From Microbulbifer variabilis (lineage in GTDB: Bacteria > Pseudomonadota > Gammaproteobacteria > Pseudomonadales > Cellvibrionaceae), in contig NZ_CP092418.1 in NCBI RefSeq assembly GCF_023716485.1, positions 3,269,001 through 3,333,000 of the forward strand: a stretch of 64,000 nt of DNA, given 5' to 3'. Shown one piece after another: positions 28,243 to 37,304 of the stretch. The position numbers and the translations under genes are program-made. Below the pieces are notes generated by a model that was not told where the DNA came from, did no database searches, and worked only from the letters and a program-made list of their open reading frames with translations. Numbering within the stretch: the first letter of the stretch is position 1; every line of letters begins with the position of its first letter.

Positions 28243-28375
28243 TGCGGAATAAAAACCCTTGAAAAATCAAATGATTAGCTGACGGAGCTGCCAGCTGTGT
28301 GGCGCAAGTCTAACAGAACTCCCGAGCAGAGGTGAGAGGCAGGTGACACAATGGGCCACCATTTGCCTCTTGTAC

Positions 28376-29770
28376 TTAGCTTTCGATCTTAATTGTGCGG
28401 AAAGTTGACTGGCCAGCTCGGAAAAAGCGGATCGGCAATAGCTCATCTTTGGGGAGGTCATCGACCACCGTTTCGTAGTCGCTGATATCGGTCACTTCCT
28501 CAAAGCCCAACTGGGCGATGATATCGCCGCTACGCAGACCCGCCTTTGCACCTGGCTTGCCGGGAATAACCTGGCGTACAAGCACGCCAGTATCTACATT
28601 CCAGCGCTGCTTCATACCCTCCGGGATTTCCTCGACAACCACACCGAGGGGGCCACCCATTCTGGATGCCGGCTGATTGGACGCCTGGCTGCGCTCTTCA
28701 TCAGAACCCGGCAGGGAGCCAACAACCACTTGTAGCTTTTCGGTTCTGCCCTTGCGCATCAGCTCCACGGGCACCTCGGTGCCGGGGCGAACCTGACCTA
28801 CTACATGTGGCAGGTCTCCATGTACACCAATCTTGCGACCATCAAAACGGATAATTACATCTCCAGGTTTAATACCGGCCTCAGCCGCAGGAGTACCTGG
28901 ACTCACCTGCTCCACTAGCGCACCAGAAGGTTTACCGAGCCCCATGGCTTCAGCCATATCACGGTCCACATTGCGGATACCAACGCCGAGCCAGCCGCGA
29001 TCCACACGGCCCTTCTCTTTCAACTGGGCAACCACATCCTGGGCCAGACTCGCTGGGATAGCGAAAGACAGGCCTATAGATCCGCCGCTACGGGTATAAA
29101 TCTGGGAGTTGATCCCCACTACCCGCCCATCGAGATTAAACAACGGCCCACCGGAGTTGCCAGGGTTGATCGCTACATCGGTCTGAATGAATGGCACATA
29201 GTTTTCGCGACTTTCATTGGGGATACTGCGCCCCATAGCACTCACGATACCGGCACTGGCGGAGTAGTCGAGGCCGAATGGCGAGCCGATCGCGACCACC
29301 CATTCACCCACCTGCAGCTCCTCTGAGTCCCCCCAGCGCACTGCCGACAGGTCATCGGCTTCGATCTTGAGCAGGGCAAGATCCGAGCGCTCATCGGTGC
29401 CTATCACCTTCGCCTCGTATTCGCGGCGATCGGTTAGCGTAACTCTCACCTCATCTGCACCATCGACCACATGGTTGTTGGTCACGATATAACCATCTTC
29501 AGAAATGATGAAACCTGAGCCCATGCTGGCCACTGGGCGCTGACGACGGCGTGGCTCGATCAGGTGACGGAAAATATCGGGGATTTCCTGCTGATACTGC
29601 GGCGAGTTGTTGCCGCGAGCCACTCGGCTGCGATCCACCGTGTTGATCTTAACCACCGCAGGAGAGTTTTCCTCTATCAATTCGGTAAGTTCTGGCAGTC
29701 CGCGCGCACTAGCAGCGCCGGAAGCCAAGAGACAGAGTACCAAGAGATATTGTGTACAGCGTTTAACCAT
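28376..29770 (-). CDS. mucD: Periplasmic Do-like serine protease MucD (DegP family)
   Basis: This 464-residue exported protease/chaperone degrades misfolded envelope proteins and, in Pseudomonas, restrains AlgU activity. The signal peptide is residues 1-23 (ending ASARG). The trypsin-like triad is His in VTNNHVVDGADE, Asp in SDLALLKI and Ser in NPGNSGGPLFNLDG. Two PDZ domains follow (near 265-350 and 370-455). In Pseudomonas it is the last gene of the algU-mucABCD operon. Here it is cut off from rseC by two cell-wall genes and has its own candidate sigmaE-like promoter upstream. Confidence 0.94.
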   Translation of the reverse strand: MVKRCTQYLLVLCLLASGAASARGLPELTELIEENSPAVVKINTVDRSRVARGNNSPQYQQEIPDIFRHLIEPRRRQRPVASMGSGFIISEDGYIVTNNHVVDGADEVRVTLTDRREYEAKVIGTDERSDLALLKIEADDLSAVRWGDSEELQVGEWVVAIGSPFGLDYSASAGIVSAMGRSIPNESRENYVPFIQTDVAINPGNSGGPLFNLDGRVVGINSQIYTRSGGSIGLSFAIPASLAQDVVAQLKEKGRVDRGWLGVGIRNVDRDMAEAMGLGKPSGALVEQVSPGTPAAEAGIKPGDVIIRFDGRKIGVHGDLPHVVGQVRPGTEVPVELMRKGRTEKLQVVVGSLPGSDEERSQASNQPASRMGGPLGVVVEEIPEGMKQRWNVDTGVLVRQVIPGKPGAKAGLRSGDIIAQLGFEEVTDISDYETVVDDLPKDELLPIRFFRAGQSTFRTIKIES

Positions 29771-29883
29771 AGGTTTGTTACCCCTAGTGTTCCCTTCTAA
29801 TATGAAACCATTGGAATTTGAATCCCTTCCAGGGCATGCCTCGACGGAATGGCTCCGGCCCCTTTAGGGACATTCAGTAACGA

Positions 29884-29911
29884 TTTAGTGGCTGTATAGC
29901 CACGAAAGTTC
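29884..29911 (-). promoter_or_regulatory. Candidate sigmaE-type promoter of mucD with a palindrome in the spacer
   Basis: On the minus strand GAACTTT (29911-29905) matches the -35 element of sigmaE/AlgU promoters. ACTAAA about 16 bases later (29889-29884) is a weak -10. The spacer holds a perfect inverted repeat, GTGGCT-ATAC-AGCCAC (29903-29888), which could be an operator. Confidence 0.45.
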
Positions 29912-29945
29912 TGCCGCCTAATGTAAATCTGTGTAAAGGCCAGCG

Positions 29946-30650
29946 ATGTCCAAACTGCGCCCACGCCCACAGCGAGGCCAATTCCACCTCCCCAAAGAAC
30001 TGTACGGATACAGTGCCCTGGGCGCACCACTTTTTTATTTTCCCGCTCAATCCGGCCACAAACCGGGCCTGGTGATGGCCGGCACCCACGGCGATGAAGT
30101 CGCAGCAGTGGTAGCACTCTCTTGTGCACTGCGCTCACTGGCGACGAACCAGCTCAAACACCATGTGATACTGGCGGTAAATCCCGATGGTTGCCAGTTG
30201 GGTACCCGCTGCAATGCAAACGGCGTAGACCTGAACCGCAACTTTGCCACAGAGAACTGGGACGGCGGCGGCAATGTTTACCGCTGGAATAGCACAGCAG
30301 ATGCCCGCGATGTCCAACTCGGTACCGGCAACAGGCCCGCCTCTGAGAGTGAAACCTCCGCGTTATCCCAGTTGATTACTAAACTGGCGCCCCCTTGGAC
30401 GGTATCCATCCACGAACCCCTGGGCTGCGTGGAAGACCCCGACAAAACTACACTGGGAGCCTGGTTGGCCGAAGGTATGCAGCTGCCACTGGTCGAACAG
30501 CTAGGCTACCAAACACCGGGTTCTTTCGGTACCTGGTGCGCCGAGCGCGCCCTGCCCTGTATCACCGTGGAGTTTCCACCAATCTCCGCTGATGCAGCCA
30601 GTGAAGAATATCTGGATATACTGATCGACCTGATTACTTACGACCAATAA
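29946..30650 (+). CDS. mpaA: Murein tripeptide amidase MpaA-like zinc carboxypeptidase (M14)
   Basis: This 234-residue cytoplasmic M14-family protein has zinc ligands His48 and Glu51 (GTHGDEV) and His156 (SIHEPLG). The substrate-binding block is NPDGCQLGTRCNANGVDLNRNF (split here as NPDG...TR.NANGVDLNRNF), and the catalytic Glu209 lies in TVEFPP. This matches MpaA, which removes meso-diaminopimelate from L-Ala-gamma-D-Glu-mDap during peptidoglycan recycling. It converges with and overlaps (13 bases) the gene for the epimerase that acts on the product, L-Ala-D-Glu, as mpaA/ycjG neighbour each other in E. coli. It is divergent from mucD. Confidence 0.85.
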   Translation: MSKLRPRPQRGQFHLPKELYGYSALGAPLFYFPAQSGHKPGLVMAGTHGDEVAAVVALSCALRSLATNQLKHHVILAVNPDGCQLGTRCNANGVDLNRNFATENWDGGGNVYRWNSTADARDVQLGTGNRPASESETSALSQLITKLAPPWTVSIHEPLGCVEDPDKTTLGAWLAEGMQLPLVEQLGYQTPGSFGTWCAERALPCITVEFPPISADAASEEYLDILIDLITYDQ

Positions 30651-31585
30651 ACCCTGCCAGCAGTAAAGCGCAGTGGGGGCTCGGCATCTCTCGCCAGCCA
30701 GGTAGGGCCATCCAAATCCAGGTAGCGCGCCTTTGACCCCAGAGGCCAAGCCGCACGTATTGCTCGCGAGGTACACAACATACAACCGAGCATCAGCTCA
30801 AAACCCTGCGCAGAAGCCTCCTTCGCCAGAGCCTCAGCCTCACGAATCCCCCCGGTCTTATCGAGCTTAATATTGACCATCTCATAGCGCCCCTTCAGGC
30901 GCGGCAGGTCAGCTCGGGTATGGCAGCTCTCATCGGCACAGATAGGAAGTGGATGGGGAAATGTGGAGAGAAATTTATCGTCGTCCGCAGGCAAGGGTTG
31001 CTCCAGCATGGCAACCCCCAACTCCGCCAACTGCTGACAGCGTTCGATCAGAGTGATGCTCTGCCAGGCTTCATTGGCATCAATCACCAACTGGGCACTG
31101 GGCGCAGCGGCACGTACGGCCGCCACCCGCTCACAGACCAGGTGATCATCCAGCTTGAGCTTTAACACTTGCACTCCATGGGATACCGCATTGTCCGCGG
31201 CCATAGCCATGGCCTCCGGGCTATCGATCACCAAAGTCTGTACGGTGGGCAGGGAATCGGGACCGGCAAAGGGCACATTATTGTACTTCGCCTCCCAGTC
31301 AGCCAGCGCGCAGTCGAGGGCATTGCGCGCGGCACCAGCGGGCAATCGCGACGCCAAAGCACTCCGCTTCAAACCGGCAGCCAGCTCGGAAAGCAAGGGT
31401 TCCAGCTGCTGCACAACCGATTCAGGGCTTTCGCCATAGCGGGCATAAGGGGTGCACTCTCCAATACCCACGCGGCCTTCCAGCTTTACCTCTACAACGA
31501 CGACTTCTGCTTCAGTGCGAGCTCCGCGGGAGATAACAAAGGCCGTGCGCAGGGGCCAGCGCTCTATATAGCAGCGGGCCAACAT
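30638..31585 (-). CDS. ycjG: L-Ala-D/L-Glu epimerase (enolase superfamily)
   Basis: This 315-residue enolase-superfamily enzyme has the dipeptide epimerase set: KLKL (the K-x-K base), VIDANEAW, EQPLP and CADES as metal ligands, and NIKLDKTGG with the second catalytic lysine. It converts L-Ala-D-Glu from recycled murein into L-Ala-L-Glu, which can be hydrolysed. ATG 31585 is preferred: GGAG lies 7 bases upstream and the N-terminus MLARCYIERWPLRTAF fits the family. The frame is open further into rseC. It lies downstream of rseC on the same strand and could be read through from the rpoE operon. Confidence 0.88.
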   Translation of the reverse strand: MLARCYIERWPLRTAFVISRGARTEAEVVVVEVKLEGRVGIGECTPYARYGESPESVVQQLEPLLSELAAGLKRSALASRLPAGAARNALDCALADWEAKYNNVPFAGPDSLPTVQTLVIDSPEAMAMAADNAVSHGVQVLKLKLDDHLVCERVAAVRAAAPSAQLVIDANEAWQSITLIERCQQLAELGVAMLEQPLPADDDKFLSTFPHPLPICADESCHTRADLPRLKGRYEMVNIKLDKTGGIREAEALAKEASAQGFELMLGCMLCTSRAIRAAWPLGSKARYLDLDGPTWLARDAEPPLRFTAGRVYWS

Positions 31586-31629
31586 GGAAAGACTCCGATT
31601 AAACCTTGGAGTTATCAGTTTAGGTTCTG

Positions 31630-32082
31630 TTATGAATGCCCGCTGCTGGGCTCTATGCGCAACAGCACCGGGGTAAAAGTGGGATTGGCAGCTTGGCGGC
31701 GACTGTACCAACGCACGCCGAGAGCACCGCCCAGCAGGCCCATTAGCGCGCCTATAACGGCGCCAGCCTCAGCGAAAAAATAGTCCCCCAATAGTGCGAC
31801 AAGCACCAGGGAAACCAGGGGTAACAAATAAACCAGCAGGGTACTGCTGGTGAGGGCACTCTCAGTAATGCCGATTACGGCGGTATCATTCAGGGAAATT
31901 TTATCGGCCGGGTAGCCGTTAAGAACTGCTCTCACTCGCGTGGAAGAAGAAAAAAAGTCACCAAGTAGACCAGTGCCGCAGCCAGACTTGGCCTCACAAC
32001 CATTGCAGGCGCTGCGCTGGATTGTTTCAACCCAGACAGCGTCGGATTCTATGGCGACAATACGGCCGCGCTCTTCAAGCAC
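31630..32082 (-). CDS. rseC: RseC/MucC-family regulator of sigmaE activity
   Basis: This 150-residue inner-membrane protein begins MLEERGRIVAIESDAVWVET. It has the cysteine cluster CNGCEAKSGC and two transmembrane helices (about residues 82-102 and 105-124), the RseC/MucC layout. It modulates sigmaE signalling and in some bacteria the Rsx/Rnf reducing system for SoxR. It directly follows rseB. Confidence 0.92.
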   Translation of the reverse strand: MLEERGRIVAIESDAVWVETIQRSACNGCEAKSGCGTGLLGDFFSSSTRVRAVLNGYPADKISLNDTAVIGITESALTSSTLLVYLLPLVSLVLVALLGDYFFAEAGAVIGALMGLLGGALGVRWYSRRQAANPTFTPVLLRIEPSSGHS

Positions 32083-32087
32083 GGCAC

Positions 32088-33263
32088 TCAGCCTTTTTCA
32101 GCAATAGAACTGGCTACTCTGCGCGCCGTGGCATCGGGGATTTCCCCAACGACAGTAACGGTATAAGCGACGCCATTGACTTCCATTCGGTCCATATAGG
32201 CCACTGTCGCACCGCGTATGGCTCGGCCTTTAAAATCCTTTAGCTCAGGTCCAAGGCGTTGCACAAACACGGTAAATACGCCTAGCCCATCACTAAAGAC
32301 CATCATATCGCCATCGGAAAGGGGTTTTACCGATACCACCTTGAAACCTTCCGGCAGCCAGCGTACTTGCCAGCGACTCTGGGAGGATTCGCAGCTAGTT
32401 CGATTATCAACCCGTCGCGCATTATTGGAGACCGCCTCCAGAGCACCATCCTCTACCGGCGACAAGTCTAGCTGTACAAACTGGTAGCGCTCCAACACTC
32501 GGCCCTGGGTGCTCACCAACATAGTTTTAAGGGGCAGGCCGGTTTCCCGGTCTAAGCTGACCACCAGCCCGAGCCGGTAGCGATCCCGCGGCCTGGCCTC
32601 GATAACTACTGCATCGCGATCGGCAATACGCTCCTCGCCACGCAAAATAAACTGGTAGGCGCGCTGAACTTGCTGCTGTCCCACCGCATTCCATAGGGTA
32701 GCCCGAGCACTGGGCGAAACACCGTAGTCACAATTGCTGCTGCTACCGTGGCTAATCAATTCTCGCGGCTCGCCACTGAGGTAGCGCACACGCTCTACCT
32801 GTTCTCCGTCGCGGACCGCGTGTACCACCTGCAGGGTTTCAAGCATGCCGGCGTGCTCAAAGGTGACCAGCCCGCTGTATTCCAGCTCGGCAACCGCCTT
32901 GGCAAGCTTGGCCAGCCACTGCTCTACCTCATTACCGGCAACCGCTACCGACACAGCACCAGGACTGGCCAGAGCTTCTGCAGAGAGCACTGTGGGGTCG
33001 ACAGCCGGAGGCTCCGAGTTGGCGGTAGTCAGGGCATCCTGTTCACTGCTCGGGTTTGTCACCTCAGCAGCAGAAGCTGCCGCCTGGGTGCTGGCCATAT
33101 CGAGGTTTACGATACTCGGCGCACTGGGTTGGATAGCATTATCGGTGCTGGCTGTCTCCTGAGCGATCGCCAGTGGCGCCAGCAGTGAGGTGGCCAGTAA
33201 GAGGTTACTGGCCCTGCGAATTCCAATACGGATAAGACTCCCCCTGAAAACGGCTTTCGTCAC
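32088..33263 (-). CDS. rseB: Sigma-E factor regulatory protein RseB/MucB, with a long N-terminal linker
   Basis: This protein of about 391 residues is the periplasmic protector of the anti-sigma factor RseA and a sensor of mislocalised lipoproteins or LPS. GTG 33263 is preferred: it lies one base after the rseA stop and opens a signal peptide (LLLATSLLAPLAIAQ). Between the signal peptide and the first RseB domain (EYSGLVTFEHAGMLETLQVVH) is an Ala/Ser/Thr-rich low-complexity stretch of roughly 80 residues, absent from the usual family of about 315-320 residues. The C-terminal domain (VRWLPEGFKVVSVK, DGLGVFTVFVQ) is normal. Confidence 0.93.
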   Translation of the reverse strand: MTKAVFRGSLIRIGIRRASNLLLATSLLAPLAIAQETASTDNAIQPSAPSIVNLDMASTQAAASAAEVTNPSSEQDALTTANSEPPAVDPTVLSAEALASPGAVSVAVAGNEVEQWLAKLAKAVAELEYSGLVTFEHAGMLETLQVVHAVRDGEQVERVRYLSGEPRELISHGSSSNCDYGVSPSARATLWNAVGQQQVQRAYQFILRGEERIADRDAVVIEARPRDRYRLGLVVSLDRETGLPLKTMLVSTQGRVLERYQFVQLDLSPVEDGALEAVSNNARRVDNRTSCESSQSRWQVRWLPEGFKVVSVKPLSDGDMMVFSDGLGVFTVFVQRLGPELKDFKGRAIRGATVAYMDRMEVNGVAYTVTVVGEIPDATARRVASSIAEKG

Positions 33264-33264
33264 G

Positions 33265-33969
33265 CTACATACCAACTTGTTCGCCGTAGGTCGCGCGGGC
33301 AAAAGGCACCATGCCCTGGCTGCCGACATGCGCGGCCTGTTCTGAGTGTTGCATCATTACGCGGTTCAGATGGCGCATCAGCTCCGGCGTAGGCACCTGC
33401 TGAATCACCTGCTGGCCAACCACACCGCGCTGCTCGGGTACAAAGCTCGGAGTGGCTGTGCTCACTGAGCGAGTAGATGGTGCCGGCACATAAAAACCGG
33501 ACGGCTGCGGGGCAGATTGCACTACCGGCTGTGCCGGGCGCTCAACCTCCGCCATCAATTCCACACCCTGGCCCTGCACTGGGCTCTGCTGTGTATCGGT
33601 AATCTGTTGAACCCCAAGAATTGCAGCAAATGCTACAGTGGCCGCTACCGCACCGCGTGAAAGCGGACGCCACCAACGGTTATTGATCAACCCATTGGCC
33701 GCCACGGCACCACCACTCCCCGTTTGCGACAAGGGCTCTTCGAGATCAATTGCCGCAGAGATGTTCGCAGCGAGACTGCTGTTCACAGGGGCAACCTGTT
33801 CGCGGCGCATTACACTCGCCGCAAGTTGGTAGCGTGACCAGCGCTCACCCAACTCTTCAGAAGCCGAAGAGGCTTTTAACAGCCGCTGCAACTCCAACTC
33901 GCTGACTTCGCCATCCATAAGCGCCGAGAGCGACTCGTTGAGACGTTCCTGATGATTCCCGTGGGACAT
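33265..33969 (-). CDS. rseA: Anti-sigma-E factor RseA/MucA
   Basis: This 234-residue membrane anti-sigma factor has a cytoplasmic sigma-binding domain ESLSALMDGEVSELEL and GERWSRYQLAASVMR. A single transmembrane helix (about 105-121, GAVAATVAFAAILGVQQ) and a periplasmic Pro/Gln-rich segment ending with the RseB-binding helix PTPELMRHLNRVMMQHSEQA follow. RseP/DegS-type proteolysis would release sigmaE. It is followed by rseB one base later, so the two are translationally coupled. Confidence 0.92.
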   Translation of the reverse strand: MSHGNHQERLNESLSALMDGEVSELELQRLLKASSASEELGERWSRYQLAASVMRREQVAPVNSSLAANISAAIDLEEPLSQTGSGGAVAANGLINNRWWRPLSRGAVAATVAFAAILGVQQITDTQQSPVQGQGVELMAEVERPAQPVVQSAPQPSGFYVPAPSTRSVSTATPSFVPEQRGVVGQQVIQQVPTPELMRHLNRVMMQHSEQAAHVGSQGMVPFARATYGEQVGM

Positions 33970-34086
33970 AGGGGTTAACCCTCTTGTGCAATCATTTATT
34001 CGGTGCCCACACGCACCATAGTTGGTATGAGATAAGACCGGGCTCTCGGCGGTTGGTTTCCCCAGTTGGGAAAATTTTCCGCAATT

Positions 34087-34701
34087 TTAACCCCGGTCAC
34101 CCAGTGTTTCCGGCTCACCGGCCATCACGGCCTGGACTGTCCGGTCAATAGCTTCCCGTGCACGAAAAATTCTCGAACGCACTGTGCCTACCGGGCATCC
34201 CATCACCTCGGCGATCTCCTCATAGCTCAGTCCCTCAAGCTCTCTCAGCGTAACCGCTGAACGCAGATCCTCTGGCAGTGCGCGAATGGCGCGATGCACC
34301 GCAGATTCAAGCTGGTCACGAAACATCTGGTTCTCAGGTGTTTCGTTATCCCGCAACAGATCGGCGCCGGAGTAGAACTCGGCATCCTCAAGATCCACAT
34401 CGGAAGACGGGGGTCTGCGGCTACGGGAAACCAAATGATTTTTAGCGGTATTAATCGCAATCCGGTACATCCATGTGTAAAAAGCGCTGTCGCCACGGAA
34501 ATTGGCGAGCGCCCTATAGGCCTTAATAAAAGCCTCCTGAGTGACATCCTGTACCTCACTGTGGTCCTTGATAAATCTGCTGACCACAGCAACAATTTTG
34601 TGTTGATACTTGAGTACTAACAGGTCAAAAGCGCGTTTATCTCCCTTTTGAACCCGCTCCACCAGCTCACGGTCACTCGTTGACGCCTGATGCGCTGTCA
34701 T
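34087..34701 (-). CDS. rpoE: RNA polymerase sigma factor RpoE (AlgU)
   Basis: This 204-residue ECF sigma factor controls the envelope stress response. Region 2 contains KYQHKIVAVVSRFIKD, VQDVTQEAFIKAYRALANFRGDSAF and FYTWMYRIAINTAKNHL. Region 4 contains RELEGLSYEEIAEVMGCPVGTVRSRIFRARE. ATG 34701 is preferred: GGGAG is 6 bases upstream and the N-terminus is typical. The open frame extends 13 codons further upstream. It heads the rpoE-rseA-rseB-rseC operon and has a matching sigmaE-type promoter upstream. Confidence 0.96.
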   Translation of the reverse strand: MTAHQASTSDRELVERVQKGDKRAFDLLVLKYQHKIVAVVSRFIKDHSEVQDVTQEAFIKAYRALANFRGDSAFYTWMYRIAINTAKNHLVSRSRRPPSSDVDLEDAEFYSGADLLRDNETPENQMFRDQLESAVHRAIRALPEDLRSAVTLRELEGLSYEEIAEVMGCPVGTVRSRIFRAREAIDRTVQAVMAGEPETLGDRG

Positions 34702-34786
34702 CCCCAACTCCCATATCCAGCCACACTGCGGGCACCACAACGATTTAATGAGGGGCTGCCGGCGCAGGCGTTTCTTTTACTGTGTT

Positions 34787-34815
34787 GAAGACACTGACAA
34801 TAGGACATAAGTTCC
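34787..34815 (-). promoter_or_regulatory. SigmaE-type autoregulatory promoter of rpoE
   Basis: On the minus strand GGAACTT (34815-34809) and TCTTC (34791-34787) are separated by 17 bases, close to the AlgU/RpoE consensus GAACTT-N16/17-TCtga. It lies about 90 bases upstream of the rpoE start, as expected for autoregulation. Confidence 0.65.
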
Positions 34816-34870
34816 ACGTCAAATCGACGAATAATCAGGAGGCGCTATACTACGCGACCCATAAAGATAA

Positions 34871-36487
34871 ATGAAATCTATGAATGCCCCGGTAAACTAC
34901 GACGTTCTCGTCATCGGCAGCGGCGCCGCTGGTCTCACCCTGGCCCTGCATCTCTCCGCCAAATACCGCGTAGCCTTGCTTTCCAAGCAGCGTCTGCAGG
35001 ACGGTTCCACCTGGTTCGCCCAGGGGGGCATCGCGGCAGTGTTAGACGATATGGATTCGGTGGAGTCACATATTGCAGACACATTAGACGCGGGTGCCGG
35101 ACTCTGCCACCCATCGTCTGTCCGCTTCACGGTAGAAGAGAGCACCGCAGCCATTCGCTGGCTGATTGACCAAGGCGTGAGTTTCACCCGCGAGGGCGAG
35201 GACTACCACCTGACAAAAGAAGGTGGGCACAGCCATCGCCGTATCATTCACAGCGCCGACGCCACAGGCAAAGCCGTACATAGCACCTTGCTGGTGAAAG
35301 TACTCAACAGCCCCAATATTGACTGCTTTGAGCATCACGTCGCTATTGATTTAATACGCCAACCGGACCCCGAGAAAGGGCGTTTTCGCTGTGCTGGCGC
35401 CTATGTGCTGAATAAAAATACTGAAGAAGTCGAGCTATTGCAGGCCAAGGCGGTGATCCTCGCCACCGGTGGTGCCAGCAAGGCCTATCTGTATACCAGT
35501 AATCCAGATGGTGCCAGCGGCGACGGCATTGCCATGGCTTGGCGCGCCGGCTGCCGGGTGGCCAATATGGAATTCAACCAATTCCACCCCACCTGCCTCT
35601 ACCACCCCAAGGCTAAAGCCCTGCTGGTTACAGAGGCCCTACGCGGCGAGGGAGCACAGTTGAAACTGCCCGATGGCAGCCGTTTTATGGAACGCTTTGA
35701 TAAGCGCGGTGAACTAGCACCCAGGGACATCGTCGCCCGTGCCATTGACCATGAAATGAAACGCCTTGGTGCCGACTGCCTCTATTTGGATATCTCCCAC
35801 AAAGATTCCACCTTTGTACGTGAGCACTTCCCCACCGTGTATAGCAACTGCCTGAAATATGGCATAGATATCACCAAAGAGCCCATCCCGGTGGTGCCTG
35901 CCGCCCACTATACCTGCGGTGGAATTATGGTAGATAAACACGGTTGCACCGACCTGGACCAACTCTATGCCATCGGGGAAACCACTTTTACCGGCCTTCA
36001 TGGCGCCAATCGCCTGGCTAGTAACTCCCTATTGGAATGCCTGGTATACGCCCGTTCTGCGGCCTTACACATCGACGAACATCTTGACTCGGTGCAAGCA
36101 CCGCGCAAGGCGCCGGAGTGGGACGCCTCGCGAGTTACGGACTCCGATGAAGACGTTGTGATATCCCACAACTGGGATGAGCTGCGGCGCTTTATGTGGG
36201 ACTACGTGGGAATCGTGCGCACCCGCAAGCGCCTTCTGCGCGCTCAGCACAGAGTAAAACTCCTGCAGCGGGAAATTCGCGAGTTTTATGCCAATTACCG
36301 CATCACGAATGATCTAGTGGAACTACGCAACCTGGCCTTGGTTTCCGATTTGATCATCCGCTCGGCTCTGGACCGCCGCGAGAGTCGGGGCCTGCACTAC
36401 TCTCTCGATTACCCAGATCTCAGAGAGCTGGCCATGGATACGGTGCTGGTACCGGAAAACTACGCCAATCAAAGGCAATTTATCTGA
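34871..36487 (+). CDS. nadB: L-aspartate oxidase
   Basis: This 538-residue FAD enzyme oxidises L-aspartate to iminoaspartate for NAD synthesis. The FAD dinucleotide-binding motif is [13 protein letters not shown]. The substrate and FAD blocks are [41 protein letters not shown] and [19 protein letters not shown]. Length is typical (about 540). It is divergent from rpoE, the standard position. Two possible ATGs (34871 and 34880) have no clear ribosome-binding site; AGGAGG at 34838 is too far upstream. Confidence 0.97.
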   Translation: MKSMNAPVNYDVLVIGSGAAGLTLALHLSAKYRVALLSKQRLQDGSTWFAQGGIAAVLDDMDSVESHIADTLDAGAGLCHPSSVRFTVEESTAAIRWLIDQGVSFTREGEDYHLTKEGGHSHRRIIHSADATGKAVHSTLLVKVLNSPNIDCFEHHVAIDLIRQPDPEKGRFRCAGAYVLNKNTEEVELLQAKAVILATGGASKAYLYTSNPDGASGDGIAMAWRAGCRVANMEFNQFHPTCLYHPKAKALLVTEALRGEGAQLKLPDGSRFMERFDKRGELAPRDIVARAIDHEMKRLGADCLYLDISHKDSTFVREHFPTVYSNCLKYGIDITKEPIPVVPAAHYTCGGIMVDKHGCTDLDQLYAIGETTFTGLHGANRLASNSLLECLVYARSAALHIDEHLDSVQAPRKAPEWDASRVTDSDEDVVISHNWDELRRFMWDYVGIVRTRKRLLRAQHRVKLLQREIREFYANYRITNDLVELRNLALVSDLIIRSALDRRESRGLHYSLDYPDLRELAMDTVLVPENYANQRQFI

Positions 36488-36499
36488 ACACAGGGGTAT

Positions 36500-36518
36500 G
36501 GGTGGGCAGAGCCCGCCC
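36500..36518. terminator. GC-rich hairpin between nadB and ygfX
   Basis: GGGTGGGC-AGA-GCCCGCCC forms an 8-bp stem between the convergent ends of nadB and ygfX. No T-run. It may act as a bidirectional terminator. Confidence 0.4.
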
Positions 36519-36970
36519 TAGCGCGAATAGCGCAAAGCCACCTGCAATCTGCGCCAGTCGTCCCGATTGAGCGCGTCCCGCGCCAAAACCAAGCAAAGAG
36601 AGGCGCCCATCTGATCACGCCCACGGATTACCAGCAACCACTGCCACACTACCAGCTCACCACAAAACTCAAATTCTCGTTCCACTCCACTTTCAGTACG
36701 CCAAAACCAGCGACGGTCTCGGGTTGATAAGATTCCGCTCATCCGCTCCAGACGACGCTTTTCGACAAAGGCATAGAGGCACACAAGCAGCACTGCCGAC
36801 CAGAAAAGCCAGGAAGGGAAGTCACTCAACCACAACAGCATTACCGCCTGCCCTGTGGCAAGTAATAAAAAGAGAAGAAGGAGAGGCGATCGCGCAACCA
36901 CGCAGCTCAAGCGTGCGCTGCGCTCAAAAATTTGAGGCGGCGGTCTACTGCTGTAAACCGGTGTTGTCAC
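36518..36970 (-). CDS. ygfX: YgfX/CptA-like membrane protein
   Basis: This 150-residue protein has two adjacent transmembrane helices (about residues 29-47 and 51-68) and a cytoplasmic tail with a WRTE...VWQWLLVIRGRD pattern. This is the layout of the YgfX (CptA) family, once proposed as the toxin of a toxin-antitoxin pair with SdhE but also linked to flavinylation and membrane or cell-shape functions. Its start overlaps the end of sdhE by 26 bases, the conserved sdhE-ygfX arrangement. Confidence 0.8.
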   Translation of the reverse strand: MTTPVYSSRPPPQIFERSARLSCVVARSPLLLLFLLLATGQAVMLLWLSDFPSWLFWSAVLLVCLYAFVEKRRLERMSGILSTRDRRWFWRTESGVEREFEFCGELVVWQWLLVIRGRDQMGASLCLVLARDALNRDDWRRLQVALRYSR

Positions 36971-37190
36971 GGATGATCTGTACTATGCGCAATAGCTCCG
37001 GGTCGGCCGGATCTTCACGGCGCATGAACCAGGCAAACAGATCCTGGTCCTGCTCGTCCATCAGTCGCACATAACGCTGTTGATCTTCGGGCTCCAGGGT
37101 CTCGTAGATATTGTCCAGAAACGGCAGCAGCACCAGATCTAACTCCAACATGCCGCGGCGGCTGGCCCAAAACAGGCGGTTGCGATCCAT
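36945..37190 (-). CDS. sdhE: Succinate dehydrogenase flavinylation factor SdhE (CptB)
   Basis: This 81-residue protein is needed for covalent FAD attachment to SdhA and FrdA. The RRGMLELDLVL segment contains the conserved RGxxE motif, followed by ETLEPEDQQRYVRLMDEQDQDLFAWFM, diagnostic for the DUF339/SdhE family. It overlaps ygfX downstream and is divergent from ygfZ, the usual sdhE/ygfZ neighbourhood. Confidence 0.94.
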   Translation of the reverse strand: MDRNRLFWASRRGMLELDLVLLPFLDNIYETLEPEDQQRYVRLMDEQDQDLFAWFMRREDPADPELLRIVQIIRDNTGLQQ

Positions 37191-37304
37191 ACTTCATTTC
37201 CAACCAGATTAAAGTGCGCAGTATACCTGCTAGCTGAGCAAACTTGAAAAGGGGCGCTGTAATCCCCAATTAATGCCACCAAGACAACCGGAGGTGGCAA
37301 CACT

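Noticed and set aside
32088..33329. rseB start at the upstream ATG 33329
   Set aside because: It lies inside rseA; the GTG one base after the rseA stop gives a proper signal peptide.
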